Positions 1-6,397 of a stretch of DNA of 7,023 nucleotides are shown piece after piece. Position 1 is the first letter of the stretch. Each line of letters starts with the position of its first letter. Both the position numbers and the translations under genes were made by a program. The notes beneath the pieces were generated by a model that was not told the origin of the DNA, ran no database searches, and saw only the letters and a program-made list of their open reading frames with translations. Where the stretch lies: NCBI GenBank assembly GCA_024280065.1, contig JAJRQX010000027.1:1-7023 (forward strand). The letters are read 5' to 3'. The DNA comes from Aquificota bacterium. Lineage in GTDB: Bacteria; Aquificota; Aquificia; Aquificales; Aquificaceae.

Positions 1-146
1 GCTATCTCCAAAAGCTCCCTCGCCTCTTCACCGAGGATATGGGGGCTTGAGGGGTTACCGAAGACCTCAAGGGTCTTACATAGAAACTCCCTGACCTCAG
101 GAAGGATGGGTGTTGTCGCAGCGTTGTCCAAGTAAATCCTTCTCAT
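1..146 (-). CDS. Cysteine desulfurase, NifS/IscS family (N-terminal part, runs off the window)
   Basis: The first 48 codons of a PLP-dependent class V aminotransferase-fold protein that removes sulfur (or selenium) from cysteine (or selenocysteine) as an enzyme-bound persulfide. The family signature YLDNAATTP is at residues 5-13, right after the start as usual, and GNPSSPH is at residues 30-36. The PLP lysine and catalytic cysteine lie beyond the window. The ATG at 146-144 is the only sensible start: upstream in-frame codons are GTC, GTA, TAT and CGT. No Shine-Dalgarno sequence precedes it, because the 10 nt before it lead straight into the 3' end of the selenocysteine tRNA. The position behind selC in a formate dehydrogenase operon suggests sulfur delivery for cofactor sulfuration or selenium delivery for selenophosphate synthesis; that role is inference. 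The family call is firm; the subtype (IscS, NifS or selenocysteine lyase-like) cannot be decided from this fragment. Confidence 0.9.
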   Translation of the reverse strand, partial: MRRIYLDNAATTPILPEVREFLCKTLEVFGNPSSPHILGEEARELLEI

Positions 147-156
147 GACTACATAA

Positions 157-252
157 CGGGAGAGGGAGGGAATCGAACCCTCCGGAGACCCCCCGCGGGG
201 CCTCCCGCGGGATTTGAAGTCCCGGGGCGGCACCAGCCTGCCAACCTCTCCC
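157..252 (-). tRNA. selC: Selenocysteine tRNA, anticodon UCA (selC)
   Basis: A 96-nt tRNA that folds in the bacterial tRNA-Sec 8/5 pattern. The acceptor is 8 bp, GGGAGAGG (252-245) with CCTCTCCC, followed by discriminator G at 157. The anticodon stem CGGGA/TCCCG encloses loop CTTCAAA with anticodon TCA at 217-215. The long GC-rich variable arm is about 207-183. The 5-bp T stem GAGGG/CCCTC closes loop TTCGATT. The D arm gives six G-C pairs and a UGGU loop only if the A at 239 is bulged. CCA is not encoded (G is followed by TTA), so it must be added by tRNA nucleotidyltransferase. The tRNA is charged with serine, converted by SelA and delivered by SelB to UGA codons; its client, the fdoG selenocysteine codon, lies upstream in the same operon. 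Its first base is the last base of the preceding gene's TAG stop, so it must be cut out of a longer transcript unless it has an unseen promoter inside that gene. Confidence 0.96.
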
Positions 253-773
253 TACTCTTTAACTATAGAACAGTCCACCTCCTCCTCAACTATGAACTTC
301 TCTACCTCACTGACTATCTCATCCGCCCTCTTCAGGTTTCTGATCTCCTCAGGCCTCGTAGCCCTCAGCTTGGCTATCCAGCTTGAGTAAGGTCTCCTGT
401 TCACAATCTCGGGGTTCTTGACCACCTGGTCGTTCACCTCAACCACCTCGCCCGATATGGGTGTCGGGAAGGTGGCTATCTTCTTCCCAGCTTCAACAAC
501 CGCCAGGTTTTCGTCAAACTCAAGTACCGTTCCCACAGGCTTGATCTTTATGGAGTAGAGTGGATAGCTGAGGGCGGCGAGGACCGACATCATGCCAACC
601 GAGTAAACTCCGCCCCCTTCATCCTTTACCCACTGAAACAATCCCCTGTAAGGTTCTACCCTGTAAAGCCTGTCCTCCCTTACGGAACACCCCTTCACCC
701 TCATCTCCGTTCTCGGACCTGCCCGGACAAAGGGCAGAAGTACGATGACCTTGAGGAAGTCCCTTCGCCTCAT
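252..773 (-). CDS. GcvH-like lipoyl-domain protein with apparent twin-arginine N-terminus
   Basis: A 173-residue protein. From about residue 24 it follows the glycine cleavage H-protein / lipoate-binding protein fold: FQWVKDEGGGVYSVG (46-60), then the hairpin VVEAGKKIATFPTPISGEVV (92-111), then NPEIVNRRPY (120-129). Aligned with the H-protein pattern VESVKA...SPVSGEVVEVN, K97 takes the place of the lipoylated lysine. The motif VEAGK is closer to what I recall of sulfur-oxidation LbpA proteins (VESGK) than to classical GcvH. Residues 1-23 begin MRRRDFLK, a textbook Tat motif, but the hydrophobic stretch after it (VIVLLPFV) is very short and no clear cleavage site follows. An alternative start is M24 at 704-702, with GGAG directly against it, which is a poor spacing. 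The ATG at 773 is 1 nt past the fdhE stop and lacks a Shine-Dalgarno sequence, so translation is probably coupled. The fold call is good; the function is unknown. The stop TAG overlaps the first base of selC. Confidence 0.85.
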   Translation of the reverse strand: MRRRDFLKVIVLLPFVRAGPRTEMRVKGCSVREDRLYRVEPYRGLFQWVKDEGGGVYSVGMMSVLAALSYPLYSIKIKPVGTVLEFDENLAVVEAGKKIATFPTPISGEVVEVNDQVVKNPEIVNRRPYSSWIAKLRATRPEEIRNLKRADEIVSEVEKFIVEEEVDCSIVKE

Positions 774-774
774 T

Positions 775-1611
775 TCAGTAGCCGAAAATGTTTCTCTCTA
801 TCTTCGTATAGTCCCTCTCCTGTGCCCAGAGGTCAAGAGCTACCGAGGCTATGTCCTCAAGGTCCGGGACAGCGAGGCCCTCTTTTCTGAGGTCCACCAC
901 CTTTATGTAGTGCTTACACTTCCTGCACACCTGGAGCTGTATGTAATCCGCTCCCCTTTCCATGAAGTAGTCCATCTTGTCGTCTTCAACGTTTCCGCAG
1001 TTCACACACATAGTCCTCACATAAACCCAGTCGGTAAGACAAAGGGAGCACCTTAAAAAGCGAACCCCCTCCCCCTCTTCAGAGTCCATGAGGAAGGACA
1101 CTGAGGGCTTGAAGCCGCATACAGGACAGAAGTTCCTAAGCCACTGGTCCCTTGTGAAGGAGATTCTGTCCGATATTGAGTATAAGACCGGCTGGAGCCA
1201 AGCCATGAAGATCATGCGGGAAACATCGTCCGCCATCTGGTTTTCAAGGAAGTACCCGGTCAGGGAGATCAGCTCCTCCTCGGGCTGGGAGAGGAGAAAC
1301 CTCGCCCCCTCCCTTATACTTTCAGTTCCGCACTCGGAGGCCTTCACGAGGGCCTCCCTCAGATACCCGAGGTAGGGTCTGAGATCTAAATGCTTCAGCC
1401 TTAAGGCCGGCTTCCCCTTCTCTATCCTGGCCTCCGCGGAGGAGAGGTCCACCTTGGGGTACTTCTCAAGAAGATCTTCCAGCACACAGTTCTGGAATCT
1501 CAGGAGACACTCCGCAAAGGAGAGGATCTCTTCCGCCTCAGGAAACCTCTCCTTGAGGACAGGTATCCTCTGAAGGGCGAACTCCCTCTCCTTCTGCTTG
1601 AATACCTTCAT
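775..1611 (-). CDS. fdhE: Formate dehydrogenase accessory protein FdhE
   Basis: A 278-residue soluble cytoplasmic protein of the FdhE family, which binds formate dehydrogenase catalytic subunits and is needed for their activation before or during Tat export. The N-terminal half is helical (residues 1-155). The C-terminal half carries the family's four CxxC pairs: C162/C165 (CPVCG), C188/C191 (CSLC), C202/C205 (CVNCG) and C229/C232 (CRKC). In E. coli FdhE these form a rubredoxin-like metal site. Length is slightly below the roughly 300 residues usual in enterobacteria. The ATG at 1611 overlaps the TGA of the cytochrome b gene as ATGA, and purine-rich GAGAGG and GGGGAG lie just upstream inside that gene, so translation is coupled. 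Placement directly after the three structural genes matches the fdoGHI-fdhE order known from other bacteria. Confidence 0.95.
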   Translation of the reverse strand: MKVFKQKEREFALQRIPVLKERFPEAEEILSFAECLLRFQNCVLEDLLEKYPKVDLSSAEARIEKGKPALRLKHLDLRPYLGYLREALVKASECGTESIREGARFLLSQPEEELISLTGYFLENQMADDVSRMIFMAWLQPVLYSISDRISFTRDQWLRNFCPVCGFKPSVSFLMDSEEGEGVRFLRCSLCLTDWVYVRTMCVNCGNVEDDKMDYFMERGADYIQLQVCRKCKHYIKVVDLRKEGLAVPDLEDIASVALDLWAQERDYTKIERNIFGY

Positions 1612-2213
1612 TCTCCCCTAACCTCTCTGAACCATCTCGGATGGTGGAACCTGGCCCAGGTCTCCGACACCTTACCCCCTATCATCCCCCATATGGAACC
1701 CGGTACACCGATGGTCCCCATGTAGATGTGTATTACTGTGAAGAATGTGGCAACTATGAAGGTTATCTCATGCACAACCACGGACCACCTCACGAGTCCT
1801 ATACTGAAGTTCTCGGGGAACCACATCGGAAGACCTGATAGGAAGAAGATTACTGCGCTTAAGAATACGACCCATGAGTATAGCTTCTGTCCTCCGTTGA
1901 ACTTACCCACCTCGGGTAGATCCTCGTGTCTCCCTGAGATGTAGGCTTTTATCCTCATAAGCCACAGCCAGTCCTCACCCTTCATAACCATGTCCCTTGA
2001 CCATTTGAGGATCATAAGGATCGCACCTACTGAGAAGACTGCCCCCGCCCAGGGATGTAACCAGCGGGCGAACTCACCCCCTCCTAAGAGGGTGAGCATC
2101 CAGTGGAACTTCGGATACGCAATACCTATTCCTGAGAGCATGCAGTATAGGAAGGCTATAGCTGTCACCCAGTGAAGTATCCTGTCGGTAGCTGAGAACC
2201 TTTCAATGTCCAT
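1608..2213 (-). CDS. fdoI: Formate dehydrogenase cytochrome b subunit (gamma)
   Basis: A 201-residue integral membrane diheme cytochrome b of the FdnI/FdoI family. It takes electrons from the Fe-S subunit and reduces quinone. Four hydrophobic segments are visible at about 15-35, 51-70, 112-132 and 147-170. Four histidines sit where the E. coli FdnI heme ligands do: H14, H53, H148 and H162, shifted by 4 residues in the first pair and 7 in the second relative to E. coli H18, H57, H155 and H169. The length is close to the family norm. The start ATG is 3 nt after the stop of the Fe-S gene and has AGGAGG at 2227-2222, inside the end of that gene, at 8 nt spacing. The symbol follows the E. coli FDH-O/FDH-N convention; the sequence does not distinguish the two isoforms. 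Confidence 0.94.
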   Translation of the reverse strand: MDIERFSATDRILHWVTAIAFLYCMLSGIGIAYPKFHWMLTLLGGGEFARWLHPWAGAVFSVGAILMILKWSRDMVMKGEDWLWLMRIKAYISGRHEDLPEVGKFNGGQKLYSWVVFLSAVIFFLSGLPMWFPENFSIGLVRWSVVVHEITFIVATFFTVIHIYMGTIGVPGSIWGMIGGKVSETWARFHHPRWFREVRGE

Positions 2214-2216
2214 GGT

Positions 2217-3125
2217 TTAACCCTCCTTGTCTTCCTCTTTGCCTCCGAGGACCTTTATCGGTCCCCAGAGTATCAGCTGAAGGAAGGCACCCAGCAGGGC
2301 TCCCCATATGGCTATGCTACCCAAGACCTTGAGGGGCCCTTTCCAGAGACCTATTGAGGCGTCAACCCTCGGGTTTTCGGGCAGGTTGTACTCCTTAACC
2401 TTATCCCCGTGGGGAAGGACGTATATGTACCCCGTTCCTCCCACACCAGGAGGGTCATACAGGGTCGCGTTCTTGTAACCTCTTTCCTTTAAGCTCTGAA
2501 CTATCTTTTTACCCTTCTCCACCATATCCTCCTTGAATCCGAAGGTAAGACACTGGGTAGGACAGGTCTTCACACAGGCCGGTTCTAAACCTGCTGTCAC
2601 CCTGTCTATACAGAAGTTGCACTTCCAGGGTTTGTTGTTGGCATCAAATCTCGGGACGTCAAAAGGACACCCCACGAGGCACATCTTGCAACCTATGCAC
2701 TTGGAGTGGTCAAAGTCCACTATACCGTTCTGATACTGGATAACTGCCCCGGGCGAGGGGCAGGCGATCAGACAACCCGGTTCAGCACAGTGCATACACT
2801 GATACTTGGTTATGAACCAGACGAACCTGCCCTCGCTCTCACCCTCGTTAAACTTCATAAGCATGAAGAGGTCGTGCCTGAGGTCAGGGTGAGACTGGTA
2901 ACCAGCTATTCTTCTCTGGACAACCTCTTCGGGTGTCATTATCGGAGGTGTTAGGTCGTGCCACTGCTGACACGCTGCCTCGCATGCCTTACAGCCTATG
3001 CAGGAAGATATGTCCACGAGTATGGCGAGCTCCGGATACTGTTTTGTAGTTGTGTCAGGTTTTTTGGAGGCGGATATCCTCCTGATACCGAGACCTACAG
3101 TCCCTTCGGTTGTAAGCGTGCTCAT
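2217..3125 (-). CDS. fdoH: Formate dehydrogenase iron-sulfur subunit (beta)
   Basis: A 302-residue electron-transfer subunit of the FdnH/FdoH family. It carries electrons from the catalytic subunit to the cytochrome b through four [4Fe-4S] clusters. Cysteine groups visible are C42-C45-C48-C52, C110-C113-C118-C122, C143-C146-C149-C153, and C169-C172 with C184 and C188, enough for four clusters. A single C-terminal membrane helix at about 266-289 anchors it, as in E. coli. There is no export signal of its own; family knowledge says it is carried across by the Tat signal of the catalytic subunit. The start ATG has GGAGG at 3138-3134, directly after the upstream TAA and 8 nt from the ATG. A nearer ATG (3132-3130) is out of frame and was not used. 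The gap to the catalytic gene is 13 nt. Confidence 0.96.
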   Translation of the reverse strand: MSTLTTEGTVGLGIRRISASKKPDTTTKQYPELAILVDISSCIGCKACEAACQQWHDLTPPIMTPEEVVQRRIAGYQSHPDLRHDLFMLMKFNEGESEGRFVWFITKYQCMHCAEPGCLIACPSPGAVIQYQNGIVDFDHSKCIGCKMCLVGCPFDVPRFDANNKPWKCNFCIDRVTAGLEPACVKTCPTQCLTFGFKEDMVEKGKKIVQSLKERGYKNATLYDPPGVGGTGYIYVLPHGDKVKEYNLPENPRVDASIGLWKGPLKVLGSIAIWGALLGAFLQLILWGPIKVLGGKEEDKEG

Positions 3126-3138
3126 GGCTCATCCCTCC

Positions 3139-6100
3139 TTAGGCTCTGACCTTCTCAATGTTGGCAAGAAAACCCTTAAACTCGGGCGTCCTTGAGTTAG
3201 GGTCCCAGACGTTCGGTGTTATGAAGTTAGCTATGGCTCCCTTGACGAGTCCCTCAAAGCCCCAGTGGATAGGTATCCCTATGGTGTAAACCGTCTTGCC
3301 TGCCACCTTAAGGGGTCTTATCCTCTTGGTCACTAGGGCCACTGCCTCTATGGACGCCCTCGCTGTAACAACCCTCACCATGTCGCCGTTCCTTATACCC
3401 TTCTCCTTAGCGAGCTCCTCGGGTATCTCAACGAACATTACGGGTGCGAGGTGTGATGTCCCGTAAATGTGCTTAGTCCAGAAGTGGTAATGTTCTGTGA
3501 GTCTGTAGGTGGTCGCCACGTAAGGGAACTTATCAGGAGTCCCGAGTAGGTCTATGTCCGCCTTGTAAACCTTGGCGACGGGGTTGTGGGGAACGTTCGG
3601 GTGCAGGATGTTGGTCACCGGTGACTCGTAGGGTTCGTAGTGCTCAGGCAACGGACCGTCCTTGAAGGTTGCGTAGCTCCTGGCAGCGAACAGCCTTCCC
3701 CTTCCTTCAGGTAACATGATGAATGCACCTATGCCCTTCTCCGGAGGAGCTGTGGCGGCGGTGTCTGGTGTGTCTCCGACCCATCTCCCTTTCTCAGGGT
3801 CCCACCTCAGGAGAGGTCTGCTCGGGTCCCAGGGCCTTCCCTTCTCATCGCAGGACGCCCTGTTGTAGAGTACCCTCCTGTTTGCGGGCCAGTTCCATGC
3901 GTAGTTAGGATAGGTCCCCAAGCCGAGGGGGTCGCTCAGATCCGTCCTCTTAGCGAGGTTCCCCTCAGGAGGGAACACTCCCGAGTAGAGCCACCCTCCG
4001 CAGGCGGTTGAACCGTCGTCCCTGAGGTCGGTGAAGAGTCTCACCCTTTCGCCCTTCCTGTGCCCGTCCACGTCCCTTGTGTAGTAGCCGTTTATCTCGG
4101 TCAGTATCTCCTCCGCCGTTGGGTAGTAGGGGTTCTTGTAGGGCCATACAAGGTTGAGTATGGGGTCGGGGAAGGCTCCGCCTTCCTTCTCATAGAGCTC
4201 CTTTATCTTCATGAAGAACCTTCCGAATATCCAGAACTCGTCCTTCGCCTCTCCGGGAGGATCTGTTGCCTTGTATTTCCACTTGATCCACCTTGCGCTG
4301 TTGGTCATGGAACCTTCCTTCTCAAGGAATGTGGCTGTCGGAAGGACGAGGATCTCCGTCTTCACCTCGGATGGGTCCATACCCTCCGCCTTCCAGAACT
4401 GGGCTGTCTCTATCATGAATGGGTCAAGGACCACCATCCACTTGAGGTTCTTCAGGGCTCTTACGGTCTTCTTTGCGTTGGGGGTGTTGTTGAGGAAGTT
4501 AAGGGCTGCGGTTACCATGCCCTCTATCTTCCCCTTATACATGTCGTCTATGAACTTGTCCCAGGAGTTGTAGCCGCCTTCCGGCTTGTAAAGGTAGTCA
4601 TAAGCAAAGTCGTTCTCAGGCGTTGCCGCATCACCCCACATGCATTTTAGGAAGCTTATGAAGAACTTGGGGTAGTTGGCCCAGTAGTTCATGCTCGTCG
4701 GGTGGAGCTTCCTCGGTGTCCTGTTCCTGAGGTGCTGGGCGAGGGTCTGCTCTTCAGGTTTAGGGGGTTTTATGTACGTGGGGAGGTTCTTGTTCTGACC
4801 TGCCAGATCTGTCATACCCTGGACGTTGGCGTGTCCCCTGAGGGCGTTTATTCCTCCTCCCGCCACACCTATGTTGCCGAGGAGAAGCTGGAGTATGCAT
4901 GCTGTCCTTATGAGCTGGGTGCCGTAAGAGTGGTGTGTCCAGCCGAGGGCGTAGAGGATAGTCATGTTCTTGGTGGGGGAACCGCACTTGGCCACCTCTT
5001 CCGCCACCCTCAGGAACTCCTCCTTGGTGCATCCGCATATCTTCGCCACCACCTCGGGTGTGTATCTGGAGTAGTGTTTCTTGAGTATGTTCAGGACACA
5101 TCTCGGGTGCTTCATCTCGGGATCCATCTTCGGGTATCCGTCAGGACCAAACTCGTAGTCCCAGGTGGTTGTGTCGTACTCCCTACTCTTGGGGTCATAA
5201 CCCGTAAATAGGCCGTCCTTGAAACCGAAGTCCTCCCTGACTATGAAGGGTGCTGTTGTGTGCAGCCTCACATACTCCTTCTGGTACTTCTCGTTCTGAA
5301 GGACGTAGTTTATCAGGCCTCCGAGGAAGGCTATGTCCGTTCCGGGTCTTATCTGAACGAATATGTCCGCCACAGCAGCTGTCCTGTTGAACCTCGGGTC
5401 TACGCAGATTATCTTTGCCCCCCTCTTCTCACGGGCCTTTATAGCCCACTTGAAACCGCAGGGATGGTTCTCCGCAGGGTTTCCGCCCATGACGAAGACG
5501 AGGTCCGAGTTGGATATGTCTATCCAGTTGTTGGTCATAGCTCCCCTGCCGAAGGTTGGGGCCAAACTGGCCACCGTGGGTGCGTGTCATATAGTCGCCT
5601 GGGTTTCCCGTGCGGAGAGGCCCAGAGCTATGCCTATCTTGACCATGAGCCACCCCTCTTCGTTCCCGAGGGGTGAGCCAACGGCCCAGATTATGGAGTC
5701 ACACCTGTTTACAACCCTGCCCGCCTTGTCCCTGTGTATGAAGGTCCTGTCCCTCGTGTCCTTGACCCACCTTGCGAACTTCTCTATTGCCTCGTCCCAG
5801 GAGATCTCCTTCCACTCCTTAGCTCCCGCGGGTCTGTAAAGGGGTTTGGTGAGCCTGTCGGGGGCGTTTACAAAGTCCCTTAAAGTAGCCCCCTTGGGGC
5901 AGAGGGTCCCCCTGTTTATCGGGTCGTCCGGGTTACCCTATATGTGGATGATCCTGTCCTTTACGTTCATAGCTCCGTCGGAGAGAGAGTAGGCCAGTAC
6001 CCCGCACGATACGGAGCAGTAGGGACAGATACTCTTGGTGACCTTTGCCTTGGCGATCTTAAGGTCCCTCACCCGGGCGTGGGCTTTGGTGAGGTCAAAA

Positions 6101-6174
6101 CCAAGACCGCCCACCAGCCCTGCACCTAAGCTTCCTGCGGAAAGCTTGAGAAACCCTCGCCTTGAGATGTTCAT
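3139..6174 (-). CDS. fdoG: Selenocysteine formate dehydrogenase catalytic subunit, interrupted by in-frame UAG
   Basis: The molybdopterin-binding catalytic subunit (alpha) of a membrane-bound formate dehydrogenase of the FdnG/FdoG family, oxidising formate to CO2 on the outer face of the membrane. Read through both internal stops it is 1011 residues, close to E. coli FdnG (1015). The Tat signal is SRRGFLK at residues 4-10 followed by a glycine/leucine-rich stretch. Fe-S ligands are C50, C53, C57 (CPYCSVSCG) and C92 (CPKG). The active site is selenocysteine 196 (UGA, 5589-5587) in ATI-U-HAPTVASLAPTFGRG, with H197 following. Numbering of these residues equals that of E. coli FdnG. The C-terminal MGD domain ends in IPIHWGFEG...NVWDPNSRTPEFKGFLANIEK. 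The start ATG is preceded by GGAAGGGGGT (6190-6181), 6 nt away. A UAG at codon 79 (5940-5938) would stop translation between C57 and C92. All remaining codons read cleanly, so the gene is either freshly inactivated or the base is a sequencing error. Without recoding it would be called as two fragments, 6174-5938 and 5574-3139. Confidence 0.93.
5558..5589 (-). promoter_or_regulatory. UGA selenocysteine codon and bacterial SECIS hairpin in fdoG
   Basis: UGA at 5589-5587 is codon 196. Counting U of UGA as 1, the RNA downstream folds as G15-C32 and G16-C31, then a bulged U17, then G18-C30, G19-C29, C20-G28 and C21-G27 around loop AGUUU. The loop holds G23 and U24. Bulged U17 and loop G23/U24 are the determinants known for SelB recognition of the E. 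coli fdhF SECIS, and they occur here at the same distances from UGA. The loop is 5 nt here. The hairpin lies wholly in coding sequence, encoding HAPTVASLAP. Confidence 0.9.
5938..5940 (-). other. Premature in-frame UAG at codon 79 of fdoG
   Basis: The reading ...KDRIIHI-UAG-GNPDDPINRGTLCPKG aligns with the E. coli FdnG stretch IYHIEGDPDHPVSRGALCPKG, where glutamate occupies this position. A single G-to-T change turns GAG into TAG. Nothing else in the 78 codons before it, or in the 116 codons between it and the selenocysteine codon, is disrupted. The product ending here would have only the Tat signal and three of the four Fe-S ligands. Confidence 0.9.
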
Positions 6175-6206
6175 CTTTGCACCCCCTTCCGTAGGATCTG
6201 TCCTTA

Positions 6207-6236
6207 AGTATAGGTTCAAGACGAAGGAACGTGCAA
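6207..6236 (-). promoter_or_regulatory. Candidate sigma-70-type promoter for the formate dehydrogenase operon
   Basis: A -10-like TATACT (6212-6207, five of six consensus bases) lies 18 nt downstream of a weak -35-like TTGCAC (6236-6231). Transcription starting near 6200 would leave a leader of about 25 nt carrying the ribosome binding site. The -35 is poor, which would fit a promoter needing an activator. This is motif reading only; several other AT-rich -10 look-alikes exist upstream. Confidence 0.4.
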
Positions 6237-6241
6237 AATGT

Positions 6242-6300
6242 AAGCTGATCTTCCTCAGTTTTGTATCTTTAAAGTCTGAAAACCTGAGTCTTTACAGCTT
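6242..6300 (-). repeat. Nested imperfect inverted repeats upstream of the operon promoter
   Basis: Read on the minus strand, AAGCTG (6300-6295) pairs with CAGCTT (6247-6242). Inside it, CTCAGGTTTT (6288-6279) pairs with AAAACTGAG (6262-6254) with one bulged G. A second, overlapping dyad is TAAAGACTCA (6294-6285) with TCAGACTTTA (6279-6270), 8 of 10 paired around 5 nt. The block ends just before the proposed -35, where an activator would be expected to bind. It could equally be a leftover of the 3' region of the LysR-type gene; it lacks the G+C-rich stem and U-run of an intrinsic terminator. Confidence 0.45.
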
Positions 6301-6397
6301 TAAGTCTCCCAAATTTTATGTTTTTATGCTTATTTCTGTATTTAAATATATTAGATTTTCCTGATATTGAAAATATTTCACGGTATATTTTATTTTT

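Larger units (their letters stand above)
6175..6397. other. AT-rich intergenic region between the regulator gene and fdoG
   Basis: About 220 bp without a supportable gene on either strand, and clearly richer in A+T than the flanking genes, especially 6300-6397. It holds the fdoG ribosome binding site (6190-6181), the candidate promoter, the nested dyads and a small palindrome TGAAAATATTTCA at 6368-6380. No intrinsic terminator is visible after the regulator gene, so read-through from it into fdoG is possible. Confidence 0.75.

Noticed and set aside
183..207. GC-rich hairpin as an operon terminator
   Set aside because: It is the long variable arm of the selenocysteine tRNA and has no U-run after it.
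4060..4650. Open frame of 196 codons on the plus strand opposite fdoG
   Set aside because: It lies wholly antisense to a conserved catalytic subunit, has no recognisable motif or ribosome binding site, and is explained by the codon bias of the real gene.
4702..5211. Open frame of 169 codons on the plus strand opposite fdoG
   Set aside because: Antisense shadow of conserved FdoG sequence; composition is that of a reversed coding strand and no family is recognisable.
5587..5589. UGA as a true stop, with a shorter protein starting at GTG 5574
   Set aside because: The frame continues upstream with strong FdnG-like sequence, UGA falls exactly at the known Sec196 position, a SECIS hairpin follows, and selC is in the same operon.
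5363..5839. Open frame on the plus strand across the selenocysteine codon region
   Set aside because: It covers the most conserved part of FdoG (active site) on the opposite strand, so the minus-strand reading explains the sequence.
5938..5940. UAG read as pyrrolysine
   Set aside because: Pyrrolysine is not known in formate dehydrogenases or expected in this lineage, no pyl genes are seen, and relatives have glutamate here; mutation or sequencing error is simpler.
6242..6300. Intrinsic terminator for the LysR-type gene
   Set aside because: The paired arms are long-range and not G+C rich, and no U-run follows the stem in the direction of transcription.
6289..6310. Possible sigma-54 promoter (GG-N10-GC in TTGGGAGACTTAAAGCTG)
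   Set aside because: Only the GG and GC spacing fits; the -24 TGGCAC and -12 TTGCA bodies do not match well, and it lies over 110 nt from fdoG.
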